This document shows positions 42,881 through 53,900 of a stretch of DNA of 64,000 nucleotides, piece by piece. Numbering within the stretch: the first letter of the stretch is position 1; every line of letters begins with the position of its first letter. A model generated the notes under the pieces. It was not told the DNA's origin. It ran no database searches and saw only the letters and a program-made list of their open reading frames with translations. Location of the stretch: contig CANMFX010000002.1 in assembly GCA_947497315.1 (NCBI GenBank), positions 558,001-622,000 on the forward strand. Reading direction: 5' to 3'. The DNA is from an uncultured Sphingomonadaceae bacterium (GTDB taxonomy: Bacteria; Pseudomonadota; Alphaproteobacteria; Sphingomonadales; Sphingomonadaceae). The position numbers and the translations under genes are program-made.

Positions 42881-43211
42881 GACTCGTATACTTGCCGACC
42901 TATCAGAAGAAGATGTTCAGTGGCTCGACGCACAGGCGGCGGCGCAGGGGACATCGCGGGCGCAGTTGCTGCGTGACGCGGTAGCGGCGTTTCGGGCGGA
43001 TGCGTCGAAGCAGGGGATTGAGAAATATTTCGGTATGTGGCGTGAACGCCGGGAAGTGGGTGACCCGGTAGCATGGCAGCGGCGCGAGCGCGCGTCTTGG
43101 ACACGGCCCTGGGATCCTGATTACTGGGACGTGCGCAAGGAATTCCCTGATCTTTTCGACGCTGATGATGACCGTGAGGCCGAACGCTATCGCAAGAAGG
43201 ATGCCTCGTGA
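42879..43211 (+). CDS. Ribbon-helix-helix antitoxin of a VapBC-type pair
   Basis: The 110-residue protein has an N-terminal RHH domain (RILADLSEEDVQWLDAQAAAQ, SRAQLLRDAVAAFRAD) and a Trp/Arg/Asp-rich C-terminus (ERASWTRPWDPDYWD, DADDDREAERYRKK) that would wrap and inhibit the toxin. No ribosome binding site precedes the ATG, consistent with leaderless translation. The stop overlaps the toxin GTG by four bases. It should repress its own promoter through the TGATATCA repeats. Confidence 0.88.
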   Translation: MTRILADLSEEDVQWLDAQAAAQGTSRAQLLRDAVAAFRADASKQGIEKYFGMWRERREVGDPVAWQRRERASWTRPWDPDYWDVRKEFPDLFDADDDREAERYRKKDAS

Positions 43212-43576
43212 ACGAAGCGGTGTTCGACAGTAACATCCTATTCGATGCGCTTAACGACGTTGGCCGCGCCAATGTTGAACTGCAACGCTATGACCGCCGT
43301 TATATCAGCCGGCTGACCTGGGTTGAAGTGCTGACCCGGGCGCTGCCGGACGATGGCGACCGGGCGGAAGCCTTTCTCTCCTTTTTCAATGTCATTGAGG
43401 TGAATGAAGAAATCGGTCGGCGGGCAGCCTTGCTACGTAGTGACCGGCGGCGGCTGAAAGCCATGGACGCCGTCATTCTCGCCTCGGCCCAACTCACCGG
43501 GCGAATCTTGATCACCCGAAACACGCGCGATTTTCCGGCGGAAATGCCAGGCATTCGCGTTCCATATACTCTCTAA
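43208..43576 (+). CDS. PIN domain toxin (VapC-like ribonuclease)
   Basis: The 122-residue PIN protein has the acidic residues D7 (FDSNI), E40 (TWVEV), D87 (AMDAV) and D108 (TRDF), all expected for a metal-dependent VapC RNase. GTG start overlaps the antitoxin stop (GTGA). It is probably translated by coupling. The pair lies between glmU and glmS, two genes that are often adjacent, so it looks like an accessory insertion. The RNA target is unknown. Confidence 0.9.
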   Translation: MNEAVFDSNILFDALNDVGRANVELQRYDRRYISRLTWVEVLTRALPDDGDRAEAFLSFFNVIEVNEEIGRRAALLRSDRRRLKAMDAVILASAQLTGRILITRNTRDFPAEMPGIRVPYTL

Positions 43577-43593
43577 GAAGAAAGCCTCAGACT

Positions 43594-45417
43594 ATGTGCG
43601 GAATTATCGGAATTGTTGGCAAGGATGCGGTCTCGGATCGCCTGGTCGATGGTCTCAAGCGGATGGAATATCGCGGTTATGACAGCGCCGGCGTCTGCAC
43701 GGTTCATGATGGCCAACTGATCCGCCGCCGCGCCGAGGGCAAGCTGATCAATCTTGTCGAGGTGCTGAAAAAGGACGATGCACCGGGAATGATCGGCATT
43801 GCCCATACCCGCTGGGCCACCCACGGTGCACCAACGACGAGCAACGCCCACCCGCACGCGACCAGCGAAGTGGCACTGGTCCACAATGGGATTATCGAGA
43901 ATTTCAAGCCGCTGCGCGAAGAATTATCTGCACGGGGACGCAGTTTTGAAAGCGAAACTGATACTGAAGTCGTGGCGCATCTGGTCAGCGAGCAGGTCGA
44001 GGCGGGCAAATCTCCGCAAGATGCCGTGCAGTCCGTATTGCCGCAGTTGCGCGGTGCCTTTGCACTGGCGATTGCTTTCAAGTCGAATCCTGATCTGCTG
44101 ATCGGCGCGCGGCTTGGATCGCCGTTGGTGGTCGGTTATGGCGAAGGTGAAACCTATCTCGGGTCAGATGCGCTGGCATTGGCCCCGCTGACGCAGAAAA
44201 TTGCCTATCTGGAAGAAGGCGACTGGGTGGTGATTAACGGTGACGGCGCCCAGGTTTTCGATAGCGCCAACAATCCGGTGCAGCGCGAAGTGACAACCTC
44301 TGGTGTATCGGCGGCAACCATCGAGAAGGGGCAATATCGCCACTATATGCAGAAAGAGATTTTCGAGCAACCGACGGTGGTGGCGCAGACGCTGCAAAGC
44401 TACATCCGGCCACTCGAACAGCAAGTCGCGCTGCCGCAGATGGATTTTGATCTCAAGGACATAAAGCGGATTACCATCGTTGCATGTGGCACGAGCTACT
44501 ATGCCGGGATGGTGGCCAAATATTGGTTCGAAACCTTTGCACGGGTGCCGGTGGATCTGGATGTGGCATCGGAATTCCGCTACCGCGATCCCGTGCTGGA
44601 GCCGGGCGGGCTGGCGCTGTTCATCTCACAGTCTGGCGAGACGGCAGACACGCTGGCCGCGCTGCGCCACAGCAAGGAGCAGGGCCAGAAGATTGCGGTG
44701 GTGGTCAATGTCCCGACCAGTTCCATGGCACGTGAAGCAGATCTTTTACTTCCAACCCATGCTGGACCCGAAATCGGCGTAGCTTCAACTAAGGCCTTTT
44801 CCTGTCAGCTGGCGGTGCTGGCAGCGCTGGCTGCGCATCTCGCCGTGGTCAAAGGCAAGATGACGCGTGACGAAGAGCATGAAGTCGTCGAGCATCTGAC
44901 CGAAGCACCAGCTGCACTAAACGCAGCGCTCGCTCATGACGAGGACATAGCCGATATGGCCCATCTGATCGCGCCGGCACGGGATGTGCTTTATCTGGGC
45001 CGCGGTCCGGATTATCCGTTGGCATTGGAGGGTGCGCTGAAGCTGAAAGAGATAAGCTATATCCATGCCGAGGGCTATGCATCAGGTGAAATGAAGCACG
45101 GGCCCATTGCGCTGATTGATGAAGCGGTGCCAGTGATCGTGCTGGCGCCGTCCGGGCCACTATTCGAAAAAACGGTCAGCAATATGCAGGAAGTGATGGC
45201 CCGTGGCGGCAAGGTCGTGCTGATATCCGATGCCGCCGGTTTGGCGGAAGCCGGTGAAGGGTGTATGGCGACTATCGAGATGCCAAAGGTTCATCCGCTT
45301 ATCGCGCCTCTCGTTTATGCCGTGCCCGTACAGTTGCTTGCTTATCATGTGGCAGTGGCCAAGGGTACGGATGTCGATCAACCGCGCAATCTCGCGAAAT
45401 CAGTAACTGTGGAGTAG
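43594..45417 (+). CDS. glmS: Glutamine-fructose-6-phosphate aminotransferase (isomerizing)
   Basis: The 607-residue protein begins MCGIIGIVG with the nucleophilic Cys2 and has the glutaminase HTRWATHGAPTTSNAHPH and two SIS domains (VACGTSYYAGMVAKYWFE, ISQSGETADTLAALR, LGRGPDYPLALEGALKLKEISYIHAEGY). It ends with LAKSVTVE. It makes glucosamine-6-phosphate, the first step before GlmM and GlmU. No glmS ribozyme-like sequence was seen in the 17 bases before it. Confidence 0.97.
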   Translation: MCGIIGIVGKDAVSDRLVDGLKRMEYRGYDSAGVCTVHDGQLIRRRAEGKLINLVEVLKKDDAPGMIGIAHTRWATHGAPTTSNAHPHATSEVALVHNGIIENFKPLREELSARGRSFESETDTEVVAHLVSEQVEAGKSPQDAVQSVLPQLRGAFALAIAFKSNPDLLIGARLGSPLVVGYGEGETYLGSDALALAPLTQKIAYLEEGDWVVINGDGAQVFDSANNPVQREVTTSGVSAATIEKGQYRHYMQKEIFEQPTVVAQTLQSYIRPLEQQVALPQMDFDLKDIKRITIVACGTSYYAGMVAKYWFETFARVPVDLDVASEFRYRDPVLEPGGLALFISQSGETADTLAALRHSKEQGQKIAVVVNVPTSSMAREADLLLPTHAGPEIGVASTKAFSCQLAVLAALAAHLAVVKGKMTRDEEHEVVEHLTEAPAALNAALAHDEDIADMAHLIAPARDVLYLGRGPDYPLALEGALKLKEISYIHAEGYASGEMKHGPIALIDEAVPVIVLAPSGPLFEKTVSNMQEVMARGGKVVLISDAAGLAEAGEGCMATIEMPKVHPLIAPLVYAVPVQLLAYHVAVAKGTDVDQPRNLAKSVTVE

Positions 45418-45420
45418 AAT

Positions 45421-45861
45421 ATGGCCACCAATCCTTCCATTGTCTCTGTAGAAAGCGCCCAGGGTAAGTTTCAGCAGACGGTTCGGGTTGGGAAACATGT
45501 TTTTCTTGCCGATGAGCCCGAGTCATTTGGCGGAGACGATACAGGTCCGTCGCCTTATGATCTGTTGCTCGCGGCTTTGGGTACCTGCACGTCGATGACG
45601 ATGAAAATGTACGCTGACCGTAAAAATATACCTCTGGAAGGCGTGCATATCGAACTGGAGCATAGCCGCGATCATGTGGAAGATTGTGCGACCTGCAACA
45701 ATGATGACAATCGCATTGATGTGATTGATAGATCCATCACATTGCACGGAGATCTGACCGATGAGCAACGGCAAAAGCTGATGGAAATTGCGGGAAAATG
45801 CCCCGTGCATCGAACGCTGGAAAATCGCATCGACATTCATGAAATATTGGTTGGGGCATGA
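45421..45861 (+). CDS. OsmC/Ohr family peroxide-detoxifying protein
   Basis: The 146-residue protein has the OsmC fold with two redox cysteines ([16 protein letters not shown] and [10 protein letters not shown]). These proteins reduce organic hydroperoxides using lipoylated partners. It starts three bases after glmS and overlaps the GFA gene by four bases (ATGA). An adjacent Cys pair (DCATCNND) is unusual for OsmC but occurs in the YhfA-like subgroup. Confidence 0.88.
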   Translation: MATNPSIVSVESAQGKFQQTVRVGKHVFLADEPESFGGDDTGPSPYDLLLAALGTCTSMTMKMYADRKNIPLEGVHIELEHSRDHVEDCATCNNDDNRIDVIDRSITLHGDLTDEQRQKLMEIAGKCPVHRTLENRIDIHEILVGA

Positions 45862-46226
45862 TTGACGTCGCTGGCGGTTGCCATTGTGGTGCCGTGCGGT
45901 TCGCTGCGCAAACCGAGGTGCAGCCAGAAATGCTGGATTGCAATTGCTCGATCTGCGCGCGGACCGGCTTTCTGCACCTCTTCATTCCGCATGATCAGTT
46001 TGATCTGCTGCAAGGCGAGAGTGACCTGACCAGCTATAAATTTGGCAGCGGGCAAGCGGATCATCTGTTTTGCCGCCATTGCGGAATCAAAAGCTTCTAT
46101 CAGCCGCGGTCACATCCTGATTGCTGGAGCGTCAATTATAACTGTCTGGATGCGGGGCATGATTTGCAGCCGAAGATCACCAAGTTTGACGGACAGAATT
46201 GGGAAGCATCCAAAGCCAAGCTATAA
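45858..46226 (+). CDS. GFA family protein (DUF636/CENP-V fold), second copy
   Basis: The 122-residue protein has [22 protein letters not shown] and [19 protein letters not shown], a full set of GFA zinc ligands. It is well diverged from the member at 20111-20512. It is translationally coupled to the OsmC gene, which suggests a shared detoxification role, but no substrate can be inferred. Confidence 0.9.
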   Translation: MIDVAGGCHCGAVRFAAQTEVQPEMLDCNCSICARTGFLHLFIPHDQFDLLQGESDLTSYKFGSGQADHLFCRHCGIKSFYQPRSHPDCWSVNYNCLDAGHDLQPKITKFDGQNWEASKAKL

Positions 46227-46233
46227 AAAGAAA

Positions 46234-46261
46234 ACGGCTCGCCAGTTTCCTAGCGAGCCGT
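46234..46261 (-). terminator. Intrinsic terminator of katG
   Basis: Arms ACGGCTCGC and GCGAGCCGT form a perfect nine-base stem. On the minus strand it is followed by TTTCTTTT, so it ends katG transcription. It may also slow rightward transcripts from the GFA gene. Confidence 0.82.
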
Positions 46262-46288
46262 CTATAAGTCTGCTGCCCTAAGGCCTGT

Positions 46289-48514
<2,226 letters not shown>

Positions 48515-48570
48515 TCATGCATAACTTCTGATGTTGACCGTTATAATACAGAATCGTCGGTCAGCTAAAT

Positions 48571-48594
48571 CAATTAAAACACTCTGTTTAATTG
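48571..48594. repeat. 8-bp inverted repeat in the katG upstream region
   Basis: CAATTAAA (48571-48578) and TTTAATTG (48587-48594) form a perfect dyad with eight bases between. It lies 84-107 bases upstream of katG, a position suited to an activator such as OxyR. Confidence 0.5.
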
Positions 48595-48649
48595 CCTCAA
48601 TCGATTAAGCGAAGGTTGCCTGATGACATGTCCCATCATTCTGCAATGA

Positions 48650-48678
48650 TTGACCGTTATCGAGTTCATGCATATAAG
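48650..48678 (+). promoter_or_regulatory. Strong sigma-70 type promoter of argD-argF-hslO
   Basis: TTGACC (48650-48655), a 17-base spacer and TATAAG (48673-48678) make a near-consensus promoter. Transcription should begin near 48686, giving a 5' leader of about 60 bases with a hairpin before argD. Confidence 0.8.
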
Positions 48679-48694
48679 CAGCACTGCTTGAAAG

Positions 48695-48725
48695 AGGCGG
48701 CCAATCGGGTCGCCTTTTCTGTTTT
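48695..48725 (+). other. Terminator-like hairpin in the argD leader
   Basis: Arms AGGCGGCC (48695-48702) and GGTCGCCT (48708-48715) with one wobble are followed by TTTTCTGTTTT. It resembles an intrinsic terminator but lies only about ten bases after the predicted transcription start. It may be a protective leader hairpin or the stop of a longer upstream RNA. Confidence 0.55.
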
Positions 48726-48745
48726 ATCATAAAAGGATTCTAGCC

Positions 48746-49930
48746 ATGACTATTACACCGCTTATGCCCGTTTATCCCCGGTGTGGTTTTCGTCCTGTCC
48801 GAGGTGAGGGCGCTTGGCTGATTTCCGAAGATGGTAGTCGTGCACTTGATTTTGCCACCGGTATTGCTGTGAATCTTTTGGGCCACGGTCATCCACATCT
48901 GACAAAGGCGATTCAGGAGCAAGCTGCGACGCTTATGCATGTGTCGAATCTCTACGGCAGTCCACAAGGTGAAAAACTGGCAAAACGGCTGGTCGATACA
49001 ACTTTTGCCGACACAGTTTTCTTTACCAATAGCGGCGCTGAGGCAGTGGAATGTGCGATTAAAACCGCCCGGGTATATCATCAGTCACAGGACAGTGATC
49101 GGTTTGAAATCATCACATTCAAAAATGCTTTCCATGGCCGGACAATGGCAACCATATCCGCATCCAACCAAGAAAAGATGCACCATGGTTTCTCGCCGCT
49201 TCTCGCTGGCTTCAAATATGTGGACTTTGATGATCTTGAGGGGGCAGAGGCCGCGATTGGTCCAAAAACCGCTGCATTTCTGGTGGAGCCAATCCAAGGT
49301 GAAGGCGGTATCCGTCCAGCCTCCGAAGCCTTTATGAAGGGTCTCCGTGCATTGGCAGACAAGCATGGTATATTGTTGATCCTTGACGAAGTTCAATGCG
49401 GTGTCGCTCGGACCGGAGCGCTCTATGCGCACGAACTTTACGATATAAAGCCCGACATTATGGCAAGCGCGAAAGGGATCGGTGGCGGTTTTCCTTTTGG
49501 CGCCTGCTTGGCAACCGAAGAAGCGGCACGAGGCATGGTTCCTGGTACGCATGGCTCAACCTATGGTGGTAATCCATTGGCTATGGCGGCGGGCAATGCG
49601 GTTTGGGATGTTGTCGCCAACGATGAATTTCTGGAACATGTTCGTGATATCGGCGGGAAACTCCGCGCTGCAATTGAACAGTTTATCGGCAATTATCCGG
49701 GGCTATTCTCCGGAGTACGGGGACATGGTCTGATGCTTGGTATTACAATGACGCAGGAAACCAGATCCTTTGTGGCTCATTTGCGCGACAACCACGGTTT
49801 GCTGACTGTGGCAGCAGGCGACAATACCTTGCGGATTTTACCGCCGCTCAACATTGATGAAAGCCATATCGCAACGTTCATCGAGAAACTGTCCGCCGGC
49901 GCTGCTGACTATAAGGCGCCGGAATCATGA
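48746..49930 (+). CDS. argD: Acetylornithine/aspartate aminotransferase family
   Basis: The 394-residue class III aminotransferase has [42 protein letters not shown] and the PLP lysine in [10 protein letters not shown]. Together with argF directly downstream it makes citrulline from acetylornithine-derived ornithine. AAGGAT precedes the ATG. The first gene of an argD-argF-hslO operon, a known arrangement in sphingomonads. It may also accept succinyldiaminopimelate. Confidence 0.93.
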   Translation: MTITPLMPVYPRCGFRPVRGEGAWLISEDGSRALDFATGIAVNLLGHGHPHLTKAIQEQAATLMHVSNLYGSPQGEKLAKRLVDTTFADTVFFTNSGAEAVECAIKTARVYHQSQDSDRFEIITFKNAFHGRTMATISASNQEKMHHGFSPLLAGFKYVDFDDLEGAEAAIGPKTAAFLVEPIQGEGGIRPASEAFMKGLRALADKHGILLILDEVQCGVARTGALYAHELYDIKPDIMASAKGIGGGFPFGACLATEEAARGMVPGTHGSTYGGNPLAMAAGNAVWDVVANDEFLEHVRDIGGKLRAAIEQFIGNYPGLFSGVRGHGLMLGITMTQETRSFVAHLRDNHGLLTVAAGDNTLRILPPLNIDESHIATFIEKLSAGAADYKAPES

Positions 49931-50853
49931 CCCGCCATTTCCTGAACCTCGGCGATGCTGGCGGTGATGCACTCGCCGCGATGATTAACGACGCGATCGA
50001 CCGCAAAGATGCTCGGAAAACCTGGCCGAAGGGGAAAGCCGATACCGACGCGCCGCTTGCGGATCATGTTTTGGCAATGATTTTTGAAAAGAGCAGCACC
50101 AGAACACGTGTGTCGTTTGATATTGCGATCCGCCAATTGGGCGGGACCAGCATCGTGATGGACAGCGGATCGATGCAGCTCGGACGCGGTGAGACAGTGG
50201 CTGACACCGCCAGAGTGTTGTCACGCATGTGCGACGCCATCATGATCCGGACTGACGATCATGCCAAGATCGAGGAACTGGCGGCCAATGCGAGTGTGCC
50301 CGTTATTAATGGCCTGACCGATCTTTCGCATCCCTGTCAGATTGTTGCTGATCTGTTGACTCTCATCGAACATGGCAAGGCTCTGCCAGGGTTGGAAGTG
50401 ACTTGGTTGGGTGATGGCAATAATGTCCTCAACAGCATTGTTGAGGCAGCTGGCCTTATGAAGTTCAACGTGCGGATTGGTTGCCCGGATGGTTATGATC
50501 CTGATCAAAGCTTTGTTGCCGCAGCACAAGCAGCTGGAGCCAAGATCAGTGTGCACCGCGATGCATTGGAAGCGGCGTCCAACGCTGATGCAATCGTCGC
50601 GGATACTTGGGTGTCGATGGGACAGGCCCATGCTGATGCAAAGATGGAAGCCATGATGCCATTTCAAGTCAATGATGTGATCATGGAACAGGCCAAGACG
50701 GATGCCGTTTTCTTGCATTGCCTCCCCGCTCATCGCGGCGAAGAGGTGATGCCTTCTGTGATCGATGGACCACAATCCCTGGTATGGGACGAAGCAGAAA
50801 ACCGTATTCATGCTCAAAAATCGATCTTGCGCTGGGCCTTTGGGCAAATCTGA
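49927..50853 (+). CDS. argF: Ornithine carbamoyltransferase
   Basis: The 308-residue protein has the carbamoyl phosphate motif [26 protein letters not shown], and the ornithine motif [13 protein letters not shown]. It converts ornithine to citrulline. ATGA overlap with argD and a one-base overlap with hslO (TGATG) indicate tight coupling. Confidence 0.96.
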   Translation: MTRHFLNLGDAGGDALAAMINDAIDRKDARKTWPKGKADTDAPLADHVLAMIFEKSSTRTRVSFDIAIRQLGGTSIVMDSGSMQLGRGETVADTARVLSRMCDAIMIRTDDHAKIEELAANASVPVINGLTDLSHPCQIVADLLTLIEHGKALPGLEVTWLGDGNNVLNSIVEAAGLMKFNVRIGCPDGYDPDQSFVAAAQAAGAKISVHRDALEAASNADAIVADTWVSMGQAHADAKMEAMMPFQVNDVIMEQAKTDAVFLHCLPAHRGEEVMPSVIDGPQSLVWDEAENRIHAQKSILRWAFGQI

Positions 50854-51767
50854 TGACTGAAAACTCCGCCATCCCGACGTTGATTGACAGGAACCTGTCA
50901 TTCTCGATCCCGGCAAAGCATTGTCGAGGACGAGCGGTGCGACTAGGGCCGGTGCTCGACGATATCTTATCCGCGCATAACTATCCGCTTCAGATCAGAT
51001 CTCTGTTGGCAGAAGCGATGTGTCTCACATCTTTACTGGGTGCCCTTCTGAAAGAGGAGAGTGCGCAGTTAACTCTCCAAGCTCAAACTGAAAGCGGCGT
51101 TATCAGTCTGCTGGCCTGTGACTATAAAGATGGCGATGTTCGAGGTTATATTCAGTTTGATTCCGAACGTCTTGCGAGCCAACCTTTGGAGCCAAGTCTT
51201 ATGGCACTGTTTGGCAAAGGCTATCTGGCGATCACTTTTGACCATCCTGAACCACGGGGACGCTCCCAGGGAATTGTGCCTTTGGAGGGTGCTAGTCTGG
51301 CGGAAGCCGTGCAAAATTACTTCATGCAGTCCGAACAGATTCCGACCGTGATTCGTGTTTCAATTGATATAGAGGGTAATCAGACAGTGGCAGGCGGATT
51401 GCTGGTGCAGCACCTTCCTGATGGCGAGGAAGGGAAAGAAAGGCTCCACGTGCGCATGAATCATCCGGAATGGGAGCATGTTGCAATCATGGGCGGCAGT
51501 GTTCAGGAGGAAGAACTAGTAAATTCAGCATTGCCGCTGGAAGATTTGCTTTGGCGCCTGTTTAGTGAGAGCGACGAAGTGAGGGTTTTGAGCGGTAAAC
51601 CGCTCGTTAAGGGATGCCGTTGTAGTGAAGAGCATATCAGGGATGTGATTGCGCGATTCCCTAAAGAAGATAAGGAGGATATGGTCGACGCGGATGGAAA
51701 AATCTCCATTGATTGCGCATTTTGCAATAGGAAATTCACGATTTCGAGCGCGAGCTTAAATAACTGA
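50853..51767 (+). CDS. hslO: Redox-regulated chaperone Hsp33
   Basis: The 304-residue protein has the Hsp33 fold and the zinc-binding C-terminus with CRCS (CxC) and CAFC (CxxC) separated by about 30 residues. On oxidation the zinc is released and the chaperone unfolds to hold clients. The ATG at 50853 shares a base with the argF stop; the longer frame from 50718 lies in argF. It ends the arginine operon. Confidence 0.94.
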   Translation: MTENSAIPTLIDRNLSFSIPAKHCRGRAVRLGPVLDDILSAHNYPLQIRSLLAEAMCLTSLLGALLKEESAQLTLQAQTESGVISLLACDYKDGDVRGYIQFDSERLASQPLEPSLMALFGKGYLAITFDHPEPRGRSQGIVPLEGASLAEAVQNYFMQSEQIPTVIRVSIDIEGNQTVAGGLLVQHLPDGEEGKERLHVRMNHPEWEHVAIMGGSVQEEELVNSALPLEDLLWRLFSESDEVRVLSGKPLVKGCRCSEEHIRDVIARFPKEDKEDMVDADGKISIDCAFCNRKFTISSASLNN

Positions 51768-51917
51768 TATTTCTAAACAAACAGGCAAATTTCTTGCATT
51801 TGGCGAAACCATACAATCAATTGCCGCAATTGGGCACAATATTGGCCATAATCATCGAGTAGTGAAACCATTGGACGGGATTACCGTTGTTGGTGGTAGT
51901 AAAGAAGGAACCAGGGA

Positions 51918-52325
51918 ATGAAGGGCGTAACACTGATAAAGGCTATCAGCGCATCAGCCGCTGCATTTATGGCGTTTTCTGTATCTGCACCGGCACAGGC
52001 CCCTGAACTTGCACTGTTGAACAACTTACAGAAAGGGGAGTGGACACTGAAAGCCCGAGGCTCCGACAATGATGGTCAGAAAGTTTGTCTCGGTGATCCT
52101 GGAGTTTTACTGCAAATCAAGCACAGCGGAGTGGTTTGTTCGCGATACGTGATTCAAGATACGCCCAACAGCATTAGGGTTAGCTATAAATGTGGTAGTT
52201 CTGATCATGGCGTGACCACGATCAAGCGTGAATCCAGCGGCTTGGTGCAAATCCAGTCGCAAGGTATCGAGGGCAATGCACCATTTTCCTTTAGTGTCGA
52301 AGGCCGTAGAACCGGCACTTGCTAA
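51918..52325 (+). CDS. Small exported protein, DUF3617-like
   Basis: The 135-residue protein has a signal peptide (AISASAAAFMAFSVSAPAQA) and a cysteine-containing mature part (KVCLGDP, GVVCSRYVI, SYKCGSSDHG, ending TGTC). The pattern LQKGEWTLKARG followed by a conserved Cys resembles sphingomonad DUF3617 proteins. The role is unknown. It stands alone with about 150 bases upstream. Confidence 0.72.
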   Translation: MKGVTLIKAISASAAAFMAFSVSAPAQAPELALLNNLQKGEWTLKARGSDNDGQKVCLGDPGVLLQIKHSGVVCSRYVIQDTPNSIRVSYKCGSSDHGVTTIKRESSGLVQIQSQGIEGNAPFSFSVEGRRTGTC

Positions 52326-52379
52326 CTGGCATTGGGCCTGCACAGCTTTTACCAAATATTAACCATATTCTTGTAAACC

Positions 52380-52472
52380 GAAATCATCATGTTTCGACAT
52401 GACTTTCTCCCTTCGGGTTTGACTAGAACCCCTACTGGGCCGCATTCCAAAGGAATGGCGGCCTATTTTTTT
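52380..52472 (+). ncRNA. Candidate structured RNA ending in a terminator, upstream of queC
   Basis: The region from about 52400 can form short stems (CCC-TTCG-GGG type and GGGTT/AACCC) followed by the terminator hairpin at 52438-52463. It could be a small RNA, the 3' UTR of the exported protein gene, or a queC leader attenuator. The 5' end is not defined by any clear promoter. Confidence 0.35.
52438..52472 (+). terminator. Strong intrinsic terminator ahead of queC
   Basis: GGCCGCATTCC and GGAATGGCGGCC pair around AAA with one bulged base, followed by a run of seven T (52466-52472). It separates the DUF3617-like gene from queC. Confidence 0.88.
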
Positions 52473-52551
52473 ATGACCTACGGTTGGAAGCTTACCTTAA
52501 TACTTGTTTGAGCACTTGATTGTGTCAGCGAAGGGCAGTAGCGGGGCGACC

Positions 52552-53238
52552 ATGTCTCAAGATCGAAAAAAAGCCATCGTGCTGCTTTCAGGCGGCCTCG
52601 ACTCCATGGTATCCGCCGCGATAGCACGTGAGCAAGGTTTTGATATTGTGGCGTTGACCATCGATTATAATCAGCGGCACAAAATTGAGCTTCAGTCTGC
52701 GGTTCAAATTGCGGCAAAGCTGGATGTTCGCGAGCATATAGTCCTTCCGTTGGACCTTAGCCGCTTTGGTGGGTCAGCTTTGACTGATGATATTGACGTA
52801 CCCAAATCGGGTGTCACCAATGATATACCGGTGACCTATGTCCCCGCTCGGAACTTGATTTTTCTGTCGCTGACTCTTGGGTTGGCAGAAGCGAGAGGTG
52901 CTCGCGATATATTTATCGGTGTCAACGCATTGGATTATTCCGGTTATCCGGACTGTCGCCCCGAATTTATTGAAGGATTTGAGAGGTTAGCCGACCTTGC
53001 TACGAAGGCAGGCGATCAAGGCAGTGGTTTTACGATAAAAACGCCGTTGCAATATATGACCAAAGCCGACATCGCCAAGGAAGCGCGGCGGCTGGATATA
53101 GACCCGGCGTTAAGCTGGTCCTGTTACGATCCGGCAGAAGGAAATCTGCATTGCGGTTTTTGCGATAGCTGCCGCTTGCGTCAAAAAGGCTTTGAGGAGG
53201 CGGGAATTGCAGACCCCACCCGCTACGCGCCGACATAA
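52552..53238 (+). CDS. queC: 7-cyano-7-deazaguanine synthase
   Basis: The 228-residue protein has the PP-loop LLSGGLDSMVSA and the zinc motif CGFCDSCRLRQKGF. It turns 7-carboxy-7-deazaguanine to preQ0 using ATP and ammonia in queuosine synthesis. GGGGCG precedes the ATG at 52552; the longer frame starts inside the leader. It overlaps queE by one base (TAATG). Confidence 0.95.
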   Translation: MSQDRKKAIVLLSGGLDSMVSAAIAREQGFDIVALTIDYNQRHKIELQSAVQIAAKLDVREHIVLPLDLSRFGGSALTDDIDVPKSGVTNDIPVTYVPARNLIFLSLTLGLAEARGARDIFIGVNALDYSGYPDCRPEFIEGFERLADLATKAGDQGSGFTIKTPLQYMTKADIAKEARRLDIDPALSWSCYDPAEGNLHCGFCDSCRLRQKGFEEAGIADPTRYAPT

Positions 53239-53882
53239 TGAGTTATGCGGTCAAAGAGATATTTCTGACCTTGCAAGGGGAAGGTGTACAAGCTGGGCGC
53301 CGAGCTGTGTTCGCGCGCTTTACCGGCTGTAACTTATGGTCGGGTCTTGAAAAAGATCGCACGACTGCTGTTTGCAAATTTTGCGACACCGATTTTGTCG
53401 GAATGGATGGCGAGGGCGGTGGACGATTTCCAGATGCCGCTGCTTTTGCAGATGCGATCGCCACTAAATGGGGCGATGGAAGGGAGGACCGTTTTGTCGT
53501 GCTCACGGGTGGTGAGCCGATGCTACAAGTCGACACCGCTCTGATTGACGCACTCCACGCCGCCAGATTTGAAATTGCGATTGAATCCAACGGCACACTG
53601 GCAGTGCCTCGCTCGATTGACTGGATATGCATAAGTCCGAAAGCAGGGAGCGAGACTGTGCAGCGTTCCGGTGACGAACTGAAACTGGTGTGGCCGCAGT
53701 CCGGAAGCGACTGGAAAGCGATGCAGGAGTGGGATTTCGCCAATCACTTGCTGCAGCCCATGGATGCCCGCCTGGACGAAACTGCCAACAAGCAGAATTT
53801 GGCGGAAGCGATCGCCTTTGTTCAGGATAACCCCAAATGGCGGCTATCGCTACAAACTCACAAAATTCTGGGTTTAGCTTAG
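53238..53882 (+). CDS. queE: 7-carboxy-7-deazaguanine synthase (radical SAM)
   Basis: The 214-residue protein has the QueE variant of the radical SAM motif, C-x14-C-x2-C (GCNLWSGLEKD...CKFCDTDF), and the LTGGEPMLQ SAM region. It forms CDG from carboxy-tetrahydropterin. It is coupled to queC. queD and queF are not in the window. Confidence 0.95.
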   Translation: MSYAVKEIFLTLQGEGVQAGRRAVFARFTGCNLWSGLEKDRTTAVCKFCDTDFVGMDGEGGGRFPDAAAFADAIATKWGDGREDRFVVLTGGEPMLQVDTALIDALHAARFEIAIESNGTLAVPRSIDWICISPKAGSETVQRSGDELKLVWPQSGSDWKAMQEWDFANHLLQPMDARLDETANKQNLAEAIAFVQDNPKWRLSLQTHKILGLA

Positions 53883-53900
53883 GTCAGACTTTCTGGATGT

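Noticed and set aside
43577-43593. glmS ribozyme
   Set aside because: Only 17 bases separate the toxin gene from glmS, which is too short for the ribozyme.
52400-52440. preQ1 riboswitch upstream of queC
   Set aside because: A GGGTT/AACCC stem-loop is present, but the A-rich tail and loop pattern of preQ1-I aptamers are missing.
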